Shown here one piece after another: positions 7,012 to 15,066 of a stretch of DNA of 64,000 nucleotides. Source of the DNA: Blastocatellia bacterium UBA7656 (GTDB lineage Bacteria; Acidobacteriota; Blastocatellia; UBA7656); assembly GCA_002483445.1 (NCBI GenBank), contig DLHY01000120.1, positions 1 to 64,000 of the forward strand, written 5' to 3'. A program made the position numbers and the translations under genes. Positions within the stretch are counted from its first letter, which is position 1. Every line of letters starts with the position of its first letter. The notes under the pieces were generated by a model. That model was not told where the DNA came from. It ran no database searches and worked only from the letters and a program-made list of their open reading frames with translations.

Positions 7012-7902
7012 ATGAACGAATCGCCCTGTGATCTATGCGGCTCCCGGTCGGCCCGCGAACTCTATACCGCCCGCGACAGGCTTGGCAACTCGTCGGCTGA
7101 ATTTCATATATCTCAATGCCTGAAGTGCGGCGTGTTGCGCACCCTGCCGGAGATGACCGAGCGAGAGCTTGCCCGGTTTTACCCGGCGGATTACTGGGGC
7201 GACGAGAAGCCCTCGCTCGACTGGATCAAATTGTCGCAGAAAGAGAAGACCCGGTTTTTCGATGGATGCCGTCTCGCAGGAGGCCGCATACTCGATGTCG
7301 GCTGCGGCGCAGGGTTTTTTCTTCGCGCGCTCGATCCAAAGAAATGGAATTGCTACGGGGTCGAAATAAGCCGCGAGGCTGCCCTCCTTGCGGCTTGCGC
7401 TCTGGGCGATGATCAGGTTTTTGCGGGCGTGTTGAAAGAAGCCCTGTACGAAAAATCTTTTTTCGATGCTGTATCGTTCTGGTCTGCGCTCGAACACACC
7501 AATGAGCCGCGCGCCTCTCTCGTGGAAGCGCGTCGCATTTTGAAAACAGGCGGCACGCTCATCGTTCAAGTGCCGAATGCCGCAAGCTATCAGGCGCGAT
7601 GGTTTCGCGGCCATTGGTTTGCGCTCGACGCGCCTCGTCATCGCTATCACTTCAACTTGAAGACGCTCGATCATCTGCTTCGCGAAACGGGATTCGAAAT
7701 TTATCGCGCGACTTTTTTTTCAAAAGCGCACAACTCTCACGCGCTGAGGCAAAGCCTCAAAGCAAGACTTCGCGCCGAGCAGCCGACTTCTTTCGGGCGC
7801 GCGATGTTTCTCTTATCGATCCCTTTCGTGAGGCCCGTCGATTGGCTGATGAGCGCCCTCCGTCAGGGCGCAACCATCACGCTCGCCGCTCGCGCTGTTT
7901 AG
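7012..7902 (+). CDS. class I SAM-dependent methyltransferase with N-terminal zinc ribbon
   Basis: About 296 residues. An N-terminal Cys cluster (CDLCG near residue 5, CLKCG near 38) forms a treble-clef or zinc-ribbon head, followed by a Rossmann-fold methyltransferase: motif I is ILDVGCGAGFFLRAL, the acidic post-I loop is in YGVEIS, and a later LKTGGTLIVQVPN strand fits methyltransferase types 11/23. This head plus core pattern is common in methyltransferases acting on sugar nucleotides or surface polysaccharides. A GT2 glycosyltransferase is encoded next to it on the opposite strand, which supports a glycan role. ATG 7012 is preferred over a TTG at 6973, although no strong ribosome site is visible. 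The exact substrate is unknown. Confidence 0.82.
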   Translation: MNESPCDLCGSRSARELYTARDRLGNSSAEFHISQCLKCGVLRTLPEMTERELARFYPADYWGDEKPSLDWIKLSQKEKTRFFDGCRLAGGRILDVGCGAGFFLRALDPKKWNCYGVEISREAALLAACALGDDQVFAGVLKEALYEKSFFDAVSFWSALEHTNEPRASLVEARRILKTGGTLIVQVPNAASYQARWFRGHWFALDAPRHRYHFNLKTLDHLLRETGFEIYRATFFSKAHNSHALRQSLKARLRAEQPTSFGRAMFLLSIPFVRPVDWLMSALRQGATITLAARAV

Positions 7903-7952
7903 CCCTTCGTCCTTTGTCTTTCGTGATTCGAAACAAAGGACAAGGGACAAAT
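7903..7952. repeat. inverted tandem-word repeat between convergent genes
   Basis: TCCTTTGTCTTTCG is followed after a short centre by CGAAACAAAGGACAAGGGAC, so a short word and its reverse complement face each other. It may form a hairpin and act as a shared terminator for the methyltransferase and glycosyltransferase genes. A closely related element (TCCTTTGTCCCTTGTC ... CAAGGGACAAAGG) lies at 12161-12220. Confidence 0.55.
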
Positions 7953-7957
7953 GACTA

Positions 7958-8929
7958 TTATTCAAAAACGCCAAGCACTTCCCGGTCTGTTCGTTTTGCG
8001 GCGAGTTTTTCTTCACTCCTGCGACGGCGAATGGCGGGGAGGCGTTTGAGCGCGTCGGCAAGCGATAAGATGAAACCGGGCTGAAGGCGCAGCGGCGCGG
8101 TCAGCGTGAGCAGAGCGACCCATAACAGATGCGAGAGGAAATAACGGCGGTCGTGAAGATCGATCCAATGATAAATCAGACGATTTCGCCGCTCGATGCG
8201 CCGGATTTTTCCGCGACTGAGCTTTCGCATCGTAGATGAGACGCGATGATGAACTACCGACTGCGGCTCGTAGAGAACCGTAAAGCCGCGCTTCCATGCG
8301 CGATAGCTCACCTCCACATCTTCCCAGTAGGCGGGCGAAAGAAGCTCATCGAATGCGCCAATATCAAGAAACTTTTCTCGATCAAACATTGTCGACCCGC
8401 CGCTGGCGAAGATCGAATGAAGCGGCCCGACTCGCTCTTCTTTCTGTTCGTAGCTTTCGTGTACGCGGATGAAGCCCTTTGAAAAACTGCCGACCTGTCC
8501 CCTGCCGCACTCTCTTCGAGTTTCGAAATCGAAGACGCGGCAGTGAACGGCGAACACCTTTGGATCGCTGAAGTGAGCTGCAAGCGGCGCAATCGCATCG
8601 CGGTCGACCGAGACATCGTTGTTGAGCAGAAAGACGAGCGGGTATCGCGCCTCCTGGAATGCGCGATTACACGTTTTGCCGAACCCGATATTCGTTTCAT
8701 TGCGAAGAAACCGCAGGCCGACTTCGTTCTCATCCTCGCATTCACGGAAGCCCTGTTCCCTGAGCCACGCTGCGGTCTCATCGCTTCCGCCGTCTTCGAT
8801 GATGAGTATTTCCGCGCGCGCGCCGCTTTCACGATATCTGCGGGCGGACGCGAGGACTGAAGGGAGAAACTGCCTGAGCAGTTCGAGACCGTTCCACGTC
8901 GGGATAACTATGCTTATGTCGGGATTCAT
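7958..8929 (-). CDS. family 2 glycosyltransferase
   Basis: 323 residues with a GT-A fold. The start MNPDISIVIPTWNGLELL is the usual nucleotide-sugar binding strand, EILIIEDGGSDET holds the first Asp pair, and LLNNDVSVD carries the metal-binding DXD-type motif. A further conserved FASGGSTMFDREKF and PAYWEDVEVSYRAWKRG (ED acid region) match rhamnosyl- and galactofuranosyl-like GT2 enzymes. A C-terminal hydrophobic stretch near residues 265-285 could associate with the membrane. It probably adds a sugar to a surface polysaccharide or lipid-linked glycan. The adjacent methyltransferase gene converges on it. Donor and acceptor cannot be predicted. Confidence 0.88.
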   Translation of the reverse strand: MNPDISIVIPTWNGLELLRQFLPSVLASARRYRESGARAEILIIEDGGSDETAAWLREQGFRECEDENEVGLRFLRNETNIGFGKTCNRAFQEARYPLVFLLNNDVSVDRDAIAPLAAHFSDPKVFAVHCRVFDFETRRECGRGQVGSFSKGFIRVHESYEQKEERVGPLHSIFASGGSTMFDREKFLDIGAFDELLSPAYWEDVEVSYRAWKRGFTVLYEPQSVVHHRVSSTMRKLSRGKIRRIERRNRLIYHWIDLHDRRYFLSHLLWVALLTLTAPLRLQPGFILSLADALKRLPAIRRRRSEEKLAAKRTDREVLGVFE

Positions 8930-8949
8930 TGATTCATCATTGGTGACGG

Positions 8950-9981
8950 TCAGCCGCGCTTCGTTTTCATTCCTTTGGGGTGTAGGGGATTTGCGCGGCG
9001 CTCCAGGCCTTCGAGGCTGTCGTGACTTCCAATGGCGACGAGCGCGTCCGACTCTTCGATTAAGGTGTCCGCCGACGGGTTGAAAATCATTTCTCCATTG
9101 GCGCGTTTGATGGCTATCACTATGACATCGTGATCGGAGCGAATGCCTGTGTCTTTGAGCGCGCGATTGACGAAAGGAGAATCACTGCTGATGCTTATCT
9201 GCTCCATTTCCAGTTCAAGCTCTTCGGTCATCGTGGCAAGCTCGATGAAATCGGCGACGGCGGGTCTCAATAACATCTGCGCCATCTGATTCGAGCCGGT
9301 GATTGCGGGCGAGACGACTTTGTTAGCTCCGGCTTTATGCAAACGTTTGATCGCCGATTCATCGTTGGCGCGCGAGACAATCATAATATCTTTGTTGATA
9401 TCGCGGACGGTGAGCGTTATGTAGAGATTATCCGGGTCGCTCGACACTGCGCACACGAGTCCCCTCGCGCGCTCAATGCCCGCGGCCTTGAGTACGTCAT
9501 CGTCCGTTGCGTCACCCATCAAAACGAAGTAGCCGCGCGCAAGCAGACGTTCCGCCGCCTGCTCGTTGCTTTCGATCACCACGAAGTCGTGTCCGTGCCG
9601 GGTTATTTCTTCGATGACTCTCGATCCGACACGTCCGGCTCCGCAGACGATGTAATGATTGCTGAGTTTGCTTATGTCCTTGAACATTTTTCGTTTCCCG
9701 AAGGTTGATATGAGTTCCGACTCGACGACCGCCTTGAGCGCGGTCGAGAAAGCGTAACCTATAGTGCCTACGCCGAGGACGATCAGAAAAGTCGTGAAGA
9801 CTTTCGCTCCCGTATCCATCTGCGGCAATTCGCTGTAGCCTACGGTCGTGATGGTGTAGAGCGTGAAGAAGAAGCAATCGAACAGAGACAGATGGGTGAT
9901 GAGTTTCAATCCAATCGTGCCGAATGCCACCACGCCCAAAATGGCGCTGATTGCCAGAAAGAATTTCCTCTTCGTCGTCAT
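8950..9981 (-). CDS. two-TM potassium channel with RCK (TrkA-N and TrkA-C) domains
   Basis: 343 residues. Two membrane helices (about 8-27 and 62-84) flank a pore loop, followed by an RCK/TrkA-N Rossmann domain (YIVCGAGRVGSRVIEE, about 110-225) and a TrkA-C domain (about 245-330). This is the MthK/Kch layout: a tetrameric channel gated by cytoplasmic ligand binding. The selectivity filter reads TTVGYSE instead of the canonical TVGYG; the DNA codons are ACC GTA GGC TAC AGC GAA, so the last Gly is Ser. The start ATG at 9981 has only a weak ribosome site. It ends 20 bp before the GT2 gene start on the same strand but is functionally unrelated. Confidence 0.9.
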   Translation of the reverse strand: MTTKRKFFLAISAILGVVAFGTIGLKLITHLSLFDCFFFTLYTITTVGYSELPQMDTGAKVFTTFLIVLGVGTIGYAFSTALKAVVESELISTFGKRKMFKDISKLSNHYIVCGAGRVGSRVIEEITRHGHDFVVIESNEQAAERLLARGYFVLMGDATDDDVLKAAGIERARGLVCAVSSDPDNLYITLTVRDINKDIMIVSRANDESAIKRLHKAGANKVVSPAITGSNQMAQMLLRPAVADFIELATMTEELELEMEQISISSDSPFVNRALKDTGIRSDHDVIVIAIKRANGEMIFNPSADTLIEESDALVAIGSHDSLEGLERRANPLHPKGMKTKRG

Positions 9982-10007
9982 ACCCGGTCGACGAGCTATA
10001 GTATCTC

Positions 10008-10160
10008 CGAAATTTCAAATTTCAAATCTCAAATTTCATATTGGGAAAAAAGGGGCGCGCGCGATCTCTCTGAAATCTCAAATCTCAAATTTCAGATTTC
10101 AAAATACAGGGAGGCGCGACAGCATCTCTCTGGAATCTCATATCTCATATTGGGGAAAAA
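10008..10160. repeat. AT-rich tandem-word repeats (AAATCTC / AAATTTC)
   Basis: Repeated words of 7-9 bases such as ATTTCAAATTTC, AAATCTCAAATTTC and GGAATCTCATATCTCATATTGGGG fill the gap between the PDZ and channel genes, broken by a GC-rich stretch. GAAATTTCAAATTTC is itself palindromic, so hairpins are possible. A related array lies at 59657-59738. No coding role is seen. Confidence 0.7.
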
Positions 10161-10187
10161 AGAAAGGGAGACCGTCGGGCCTCCCTT
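10154..10187 (-). terminator. rho-independent terminator after the PDZ gene
   Basis: On the minus strand a GGGAGG...CTCCC stem with a short loop is followed by TTTCTTTTTT, 30 bp beyond the stop of the double-PDZ gene. Stem and T-run make this a standard intrinsic terminator. Confidence 0.75.
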
Positions 10188-10214
10188 CAAGGATGGAAAG
10201 AAAGGATGCTCGGT

Positions 10215-11132
10215 TTACATCGTGGTGATGAAAGACTGTCGGCGCGGCGCAGGCTTCGTCTCGCGCTTTTCAAACGTTACGGTTATGGTCTGCTCCGCGC
10301 GGTTGCGCAGGATGGTCAAAGTCACCTGTCCTTCTCTTCTGTTTGCCGCATGGCCGAGCAGCCGGATCAGGTCGGCGCTTTTTTCATTATTGACCGCCGT
10401 GATAACATCGCCCGCTTTGAGTCCCGCTTTTGCCGAGGGCGAATTCTCTCGCACCTCGGTCACTAACAACCCCTTGCCGTCTTTCACCCCGAAGTGTTCG
10501 GCCAGTTGATCCTCCATAGTCTCGACGGTTATGCCGAGACTCGACCCGCGATAAACTCCGAACCTCCTCGTGCCTTTGAAATCGAAAGCGCCGATATCAG
10601 GAACGCCTTTGCGCAGGCGATTCATGCGTTCGCGCATTCTTTCCTGATCCAACAGGCTCGACCTCGAAGTGCGACGGCTCAAAGTGGCCGACAACTTCTG
10701 ACGACTTCCCTCGCGCACGATTTCCAGTTGAACGGTGCGGCCTTCGGGAGTTTCAGAAAGCACTCGCTGAAGTTCGCGCACGCTCTCAATCGGTCGCCCG
10801 TTGAAAGACACGATCACGTCGTTTTCCTTCAGCCCTGCCTTTTCAGCCGGACTGCCCTCGGAGACTTTCATAACGAGAGCGCCGCGCTCTTCCCGGAGGT
10901 TCAAACTCTTGGCGCGCTCCGAGGAGACATCTTCGAGATAAACGCCGAGGTAACTCCCTCCGCCTACCTGGATGGTAAAAGGAAAGGCGTCAACTATGAC
11001 AGGCTCATCTGCGGGCTTCTCTTTCTGCTGACCTTCGGCTTTGTCTTTTTCTTTCTGATTGTCAGCCGATGCCATAGCGCCGACACTGAGCAGAGCGATT
11101 GCGAAAAGGATAAGATAGCTTTTCCTGATCAT
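10215..11132 (-). CDS. exported protein with two PDZ domains and no protease domain
   Basis: 305 residues. A signal peptide (MIRKSYLILFAIALLSVGAMASA) is followed by a Lys/Glu-rich linker and two PDZ domains (about 58-145 and 195-285). Each has the carboxylate-binding loop region (YLGVYLEDV, SLGITVETM), the SPAEKAGLKENDVI or SPSAKAGLKAGDVI turn and the following strand. HtrA/DegP proteases carry similar tandem PDZs, but no trypsin-like catalytic domain is present, so this is probably a periplasmic adaptor or scaffold. A good GGGGG site precedes ATG 11132 and a terminator follows the gene, suggesting a single-gene unit. Partners are unknown. Confidence 0.85.
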   Translation of the reverse strand: MIRKSYLILFAIALLSVGAMASADNQKEKDKAEGQQKEKPADEPVIVDAFPFTIQVGGGSYLGVYLEDVSSERAKSLNLREERGALVMKVSEGSPAEKAGLKENDVIVSFNGRPIESVRELQRVLSETPEGRTVQLEIVREGSRQKLSATLSRRTSRSSLLDQERMRERMNRLRKGVPDIGAFDFKGTRRFGVYRGSSLGITVETMEDQLAEHFGVKDGKGLLVTEVRENSPSAKAGLKAGDVITAVNNEKSADLIRLLGHAANRREGQVTLTILRNRAEQTITVTFEKRETKPAPRRQSFITTM

Positions 11133-11282
11133 CTTTTTCCCCCTGATGAATCTATGAGTTTTTACTGTTTACAACACCTGCCACGCGAGAGCAACAAAAA
11201 AGTTCCAAAATCTGCCTGCGACTCGAAGGCTGGAATAAAAGCCAGCCGTGATGATATGTAAAGAGTAGCGTGGAGAAAATTC

Positions 11283-12104
11283 ATGAAATACAAAATCATA
11301 CTGGCATCCTCGATTCTCGCCGTGATTTTTCTGATCGCGGCTCTCATCAATCGAAAGGCTGATACTTCCGCAATGTCTGACCCTCTTGATCCGGTCGAAG
11401 GAAAAAAGGCGGTGCTGGTCGAGTTGTTCACTTCCGAAGGCTGTTCGAGTTGCCCGCCTGCTGACCGTCTGCTTTCCGAACTCGATCAATCGCAGACCAT
11501 CGCAGGCGCAGAGGTCATAGCCCTGAGCCAGCATGTCGATTACTGGAATCGGCTCGGATGGACTGATCCTTTTTCATCCCCCGCCTTCAGCCAGCGTCAG
11601 AGCCTCTACTCGCGAGTCTTCGATAACGACTCGATCTACACGCCGCAGATGGTCGTCGATGGGCGCATCGAATTCGTCGGGAGCAACGCCGCCCGCGCCC
11701 ATAGCGCAATCGCTCAAGCCGCGCGAGCCAGTAAAGCGACTGTAAACCTCTCGGCTTCGCCATCGCAGGCGAGCGCAGCGGCGATAAAAATTCACATAGA
11801 AAATCTTCCGGCTGTGACCGAAGGCGACAGAGCCGAAGTGATTCTTGCAATCACTGAAAGCGGGTTGCAATCGAACGTGACTCGCGGGGAAAATTCCGGT
11901 AGAAGGCTTGCTCACACGGCGGTCACGCGCAGTATGGAAGTTGTGGGCAGCGTTGAAAAAGGCAAGCCGTTCGACCGCGAGGCGACGGCGCAGATAGAGA
12001 AGGGATGGAATCGCGACCATCTGCGCGCAGTCGTTTTTGTGCAGGAGCGCGAGAGCCGCCGCGTGCTTGGCGCAGCCGCGATCCGTCTGGATGGAAAACC
12101 ATGA
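11283..12104 (+). CDS. DUF1223 family thioredoxin-fold protein
   Basis: 273 residues. After an N-terminal signal anchor (about 5-23), the sequence shows VLVELFTSEGCSSCPPAD, the hallmark of DUF1223 proteins, which adopt a thioredoxin-like fold with a CxxC pair (Cys-Ser-Ser-Cys). The following ALSQHVDYWNRLGW and SIYTPQMVVDGR stretches are also family features; the cis-Pro is in YTPQ. It is likely a periplasmic thiol-redox protein, but no substrate has been shown for the family as far as I know. GGAG lies 8 bases before ATG 11283. It sits just before msrP-msrQ on the same strand, which fits a periplasmic redox-repair context. Confidence 0.85.
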   Translation: MKYKIILASSILAVIFLIAALINRKADTSAMSDPLDPVEGKKAVLVELFTSEGCSSCPPADRLLSELDQSQTIAGAEVIALSQHVDYWNRLGWTDPFSSPAFSQRQSLYSRVFDNDSIYTPQMVVDGRIEFVGSNAARAHSAIAQAARASKATVNLSASPSQASAAAIKIHIENLPAVTEGDRAEVILAITESGLQSNVTRGENSGRRLAHTAVTRSMEVVGSVEKGKPFDREATAQIEKGWNRDHLRAVVFVQERESRRVLGAAAIRLDGKP

Positions 12105-12160
12105 CGAGTGCGCGGCTCGTATTTCCGAGTGCAAGTGCAGAACAAAATGGTAAAGAGAAT

Positions 12161-12222
12161 GTCCTTTGTCCCTTGTCACTTGTTTCGATGCCTTCATTCG
12201 AAGTGCAAGGGACAAAGGGCGA
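12161..12222. repeat. inverted tandem-word repeat before msrP
   Basis: TCCTTTGTCCCTTGTCACTTG faces GTGCAAGGGACAAAGG across a 20-base centre, making a hairpin with long arms. The same words occur at 7903-7952. It lies directly before the msrP start and could shape the 5' leader. Confidence 0.55.
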
Positions 12223-12228
12223 AATAGT

Positions 12229-13200
12229 ATGCTAATAAAAAAGCCTGAAGACATAAAAAGCAGCGAGATAACGGACGAAAAAGCTTATCTCAACCGGCGA
12301 CTGTTTATGCGCGGAGCCGTGCTTGCCGCATCGACCGCGGCGACGGGACTCCTTTACCGCAGTCTGACTGCCTCATCAAGACGAACGACGACCGAAGAAG
12401 CGACCGCCGTCGAGTCCGCTCCTACTCCATCCTTGTCAATCGAAGGCGAAAAGCTGACCTCACTGGAAGCCATCACGCACTACAACAACTTCTACGAGTT
12501 TTCGACCAGCAAGCAGGCGGTCGCAGAAAAGGCTGAAGGTTTCATCTCGCGCCCGTGGACGATTTCAGTCGAAGGGCTTGTCAATAAACCAAAAATCTTC
12601 GACATCGATGATCTGATCAAACTCAATCCGCCGGAAGATCGCGTCTATCGCCTGCGTTGTGTCGAAGGATGGTCGATGGTCATACCGTGGCTGGGATTTC
12701 CGCTTGCGGCCCTGCTCAAACAGGTGGAGCCGAACTCCGCGGCCCGGTTCGTCGAGTTCACCACACTCCTCGACCCCGACCGAATGCCCAATCAGCGGAC
12801 TTCCGTTTTAGACTGGCCTTATGTCGAAGGGCTTCGACTGGATGAAGCTCTGCACCCGCTCACGCTTCTCGCCGTGGGGCTTTATGGCAAGACGCTTCCG
12901 CCGCAAAACGGCGCTCCACTGCGACTGGTCGTGCCGTGGAAGTACGGATTCAAGAGCATCAAGTCGATTGTGAAAATCCGACTCGTGGAAGATCAGCCTC
13001 CAACGACGTGGAACGATCAGGCTCCCGGAGAGTACGGCTTTTATTCGAACGTGAATCCGCAGGTGGATCATCCGCGCTGGAGCCAGAAGAGAGAGCGTCG
13101 CATAGGCGAATTCGGCCAGCGCGACACGCTTTTATTCAACGGCTACGCGGACGAGGTGGCCGGCCTCTACGAAGGCATGGATTTGAAGGTTTATTACTGA
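12229..13200 (+). CDS. msrP: MsrP, protein-methionine-sulfoxide reductase molybdopterin subunit
   Basis: 323 residues from ATG 12229. A twin-arginine signal (NRRLFMRGAVLAAS) exports the folded protein. The sulfite-oxidase-fold domain binds molybdopterin through Cys144 in YRLRCVEGWSMVIPW, equivalent to the molybdenum-ligand Cys of E. coli MsrP (YedY). The C-terminus is typical (RRIGEFGQRDTLLFNGY, VAGLYEGMDLKVYY). MsrP repairs oxidised Met residues in periplasmic proteins, taking electrons from the haem membrane protein MsrQ, encoded 75 bp downstream. A longer frame beginning at 12166 runs through the upstream repeat and is unlikely. The ribosome site is weak, so the start is moderately sure. 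Confidence 0.92.
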   Translation: MLIKKPEDIKSSEITDEKAYLNRRLFMRGAVLAASTAATGLLYRSLTASSRRTTTEEATAVESAPTPSLSIEGEKLTSLEAITHYNNFYEFSTSKQAVAEKAEGFISRPWTISVEGLVNKPKIFDIDDLIKLNPPEDRVYRLRCVEGWSMVIPWLGFPLAALLKQVEPNSAARFVEFTTLLDPDRMPNQRTSVLDWPYVEGLRLDEALHPLTLLAVGLYGKTLPPQNGAPLRLVVPWKYGFKSIKSIVKIRLVEDQPPTTWNDQAPGEYGFYSNVNPQVDHPRWSQKRERRIGEFGQRDTLLFNGYADEVAGLYEGMDLKVYY

Positions 13201-13275
13201 TTCGTCCGTCGTCCGTTGTCCGTTGTCAGTTGCGCATTATGACGACGGACCACGGACAACTGACAACGGACAAAA
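13201..13275. repeat. interleaved inverted repeats between msrP and msrQ
   Basis: Words of the type GTCCGTTGTC are repeated and then reappear as reverse complements. GTCCGTCGTC (13204-13213) pairs with 13241-13250, and GTCCGTTGTCAGTTG (13218-13232) pairs perfectly with 13257-13271. The two pairs are interleaved rather than nested. The element fills the whole gap between the two genes. Confidence 0.7.
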
Positions 13276-13893
13276 ATGAAAGAAATCGGTTTTGCAAAAC
13301 TCGTTGTATTCGTAAACAGCATCGTGCCGCTCCTGCTGCTGGGCTGGGATGGGTTGAGAGGCGATCTCGGCGCAAACCCGCTTGAGTTCGTCACACACAC
13401 CACAGGGACGCTGACGCTTGTGTTTCTGCTCATCTCGCTTGCGGTCACGCCGCTTCGCAAAACGCTCGGCCAGCCGTGGATGATAAAGCTTCGTCGTATG
13501 ACGGGACTGTTCGCGTTTTTTTATGGCTGCCTTCACCTGATGACTTATCTGTGGTTCGACAAGTTTTTCAACATCGCTGAGATTGGCCGCGATACCATCA
13601 AGCGACCGTTCATCACGCTCGGCATGGCGAGTTTTTTCCTTATGCTTCCGCTCGCCCTGACTTCGACAAACAAGATGGTGAAGCGATTGGGCGGGAGGCG
13701 TTGGAACAGGTTGCACCGGCTGGTTTACCTTGCGGCCATAGCGGGAGTGATTCATTACTGGATGCTGGTGAAAGCTGATACCCGGATACCTTTGGCCTTT
13801 GGCGCCGTGTTGGCAGTGTTATTGATTTATCGCGCGCTTGCCGCGTTCTTTAAGCGGAGATTGCCTGCGCAAGAGCCATCCGAGAATCTTTGA
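13276..13893 (+). CDS. msrQ: MsrQ, haem-binding membrane subunit of MsrPQ
   Basis: 205 residues with about six hydrophobic segments of the ferric-reductase-like fold. Family features: TGTLTLVFLLISLAVTPLR, the RRMTGLFAFFYGCLHLMTYLWFD region with a haem-ligand His (in CLHL), the W.RLHRLVYLA stretch with another His, and AGVIHYWMLVKAD. MsrQ passes electrons from the cytoplasmic or quinone side to periplasmic MsrP. It follows msrP on the same strand with a 75-bp gap filled by inverted repeats. ATG 13276 is the only reasonable start. The length is normal for the family. Confidence 0.92.
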   Translation: MKEIGFAKLVVFVNSIVPLLLLGWDGLRGDLGANPLEFVTHTTGTLTLVFLLISLAVTPLRKTLGQPWMIKLRRMTGLFAFFYGCLHLMTYLWFDKFFNIAEIGRDTIKRPFITLGMASFFLMLPLALTSTNKMVKRLGGRRWNRLHRLVYLAAIAGVIHYWMLVKADTRIPLAFGAVLAVLLIYRALAAFFKRRLPAQEPSENL

Positions 13894-13945
13894 ATTTGCA
13901 TTTGCTTCCCGTTGCTCTCTTGTTACACTCGGCAGCGGAGGCCGT

Positions 13946-14488
13946 ATGGATACGTCTCACCGCCGACGACTCATACTCATTCTTCAGCGCGCTTATTCGG
14001 GCGAACTTGGGGCGGCGCTCGCCTATCGCGGCCATTGGAAATCAGTCAAAGACACTTCAGAGCGAGAGTACATCCAGACCATCGAGCAGGAAGAATGGAT
14101 TCATCGGCGCAGGGTCGGAGAGATGCTCACTTCTCTCGGTTCCGCTCCGGTCAGATTCAAGGAAATCAGATTGTGGATCACAGGAAGAACTATCGGATTG
14201 GCCTGTCATCTGATTGGCTGGTTTCTGCCGATGTATTTCGCGGGAAGGATCGAAAGCAGCAATGTCGAAGAATACCTCGCGGCAGCGCGTCACGCCCGCG
14301 CGCTCTCGCTGGCCGAGTTTGAAAGCGATCTGCTCCACATGGCCGAGGTAGAACGTCAGCACGAAAAATTTTTTCTCGAAAAAGTCGCCGGACACTGGAT
14401 GCTTCCGCTCGTAGCGAAATTTTTCAAATGGGGATTGCCCGACTCTGCCTCGCTCATCTCTGACAAAAACACGGAGCGCGGCGATTGA
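13946..14488 (+). CDS. ferritin-like di-iron protein related to COQ7
   Basis: 180 residues from ATG 13946, which has GGAGG four bases upstream; a longer frame from 13838 overlaps msrQ and is not favoured. The helical bundle carries the carboxylate and His ligands expected of a di-iron centre: Glu in SGELGAALAYRGHW, E..H in EEWIHRR, Glu in LAEFESDLLHM and E..H in VERQHEKF. The pattern matches demethoxyubiquinone hydroxylase (COQ7)-type proteins, although many bacterial homologues have no proven role. A hydrophobic stretch (GLACHLIGWFLPMYFAG) suggests membrane association. It follows msrQ by 52 bp. The enzymatic role is inference. Confidence 0.75.
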   Translation: MDTSHRRRLILILQRAYSGELGAALAYRGHWKSVKDTSEREYIQTIEQEEWIHRRRVGEMLTSLGSAPVRFKEIRLWITGRTIGLACHLIGWFLPMYFAGRIESSNVEEYLAAARHARALSLAEFESDLLHMAEVERQHEKFFLEKVAGHWMLPLVAKFFKWGLPDSASLISDKNTERGD

Positions 14489-14520
14489 GATTCTCCCCTG
14501 TCGTCAATCGACCGCGCTCC
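14473..14520. terminator. bidirectional hairpin between convergent genes
   Basis: GGAGCGCGGCGATTGA (14473-14488) pairs with TCAATCGACCGCGCTCC (14504-14520) apart from one bulged base, around a 15-base loop. The left arm contains the stop codon of the COQ7-like gene. It separates that gene from the convergent gene ending at 14528, so it probably ends transcription from both sides, though there is no T-run. Confidence 0.6.
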
Positions 14521-14527
14521 CATCGTT

Positions 14528-15037
14528 TCAATCGATCACGAAACTGAATAGCTTGAACTGACCGTCCATTTCCAGCATTGAGCCGAAAAGCCGCATCTCC
14601 TTTTCATCTCCCTTTTCGTCTCTTATGGTCAGATGCGTTTCCTTATGAACCCTGAAGCTTTTGTGCGGCTCGATTCCGCCCGCGAATCTGAGCGACACCA
14701 GCCTGTACCGCTTGCCTTTGTGTTTTGCGAGCATTTCACCAAATCCGCTCAGGCTCTTGAGCGTCGCCGTTCCCCTCGCATCTATTTTCGCTCCGCGGTC
14801 TATGACGAGGAACGATCCGGGAAGACCGAAAACCTGAGTCCCCTTTTTGATCTTGAGCTTTTTCGAAATGAACACGCCGCCTCGCAGCAGGTAGATGTTG
14901 CTGGGCTTGAGCGTTCTCTTCTTCAGGTTGCCTTCGAGAACTATCGTGTCCGCATGGGCGTTCGGACTGCACGTGAGTATGACAGCTATGACAAAGCATC
15001 CTGCCAGAGCCTTAACGAAAAACTTCCTGCCGGTCAT
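14528..15037 (-). CDS. exported protein of unknown function
   Basis: About 169 residues. ATG 15037 has AGGAGG seven bases upstream. A signal peptide (MTGRKFFVKALAGCFVIAVILTCSPNAHA) precedes a basic, beta-rich mature domain without Cys. Visible stretches include LEGNLKKRTLKPSNIYLLRGGVF and a Gly-rich FGLPGSFLVIDRGAKIDARG, suggestive of a beta-helix turn. The C-terminal part (TIRDEKGDEKEMRLFGSML) looks like a small beta-barrel. I recognise no family. Immediately upstream on the same strand is the remnant of a TonB-dependent receptor, so this gene may once have been part of that transport unit. Confidence 0.65.
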   Translation of the reverse strand: MTGRKFFVKALAGCFVIAVILTCSPNAHADTIVLEGNLKKRTLKPSNIYLLRGGVFISKKLKIKKGTQVFGLPGSFLVIDRGAKIDARGTATLKSLSGFGEMLAKHKGKRYRLVSLRFAGGIEPHKSFRVHKETHLTIRDEKGDEKEMRLFGSMLEMDGQFKLFSFVID

Positions 15038-15066
15038 AGGATTTCCTCCTGTTTTGTTTTCCATAA

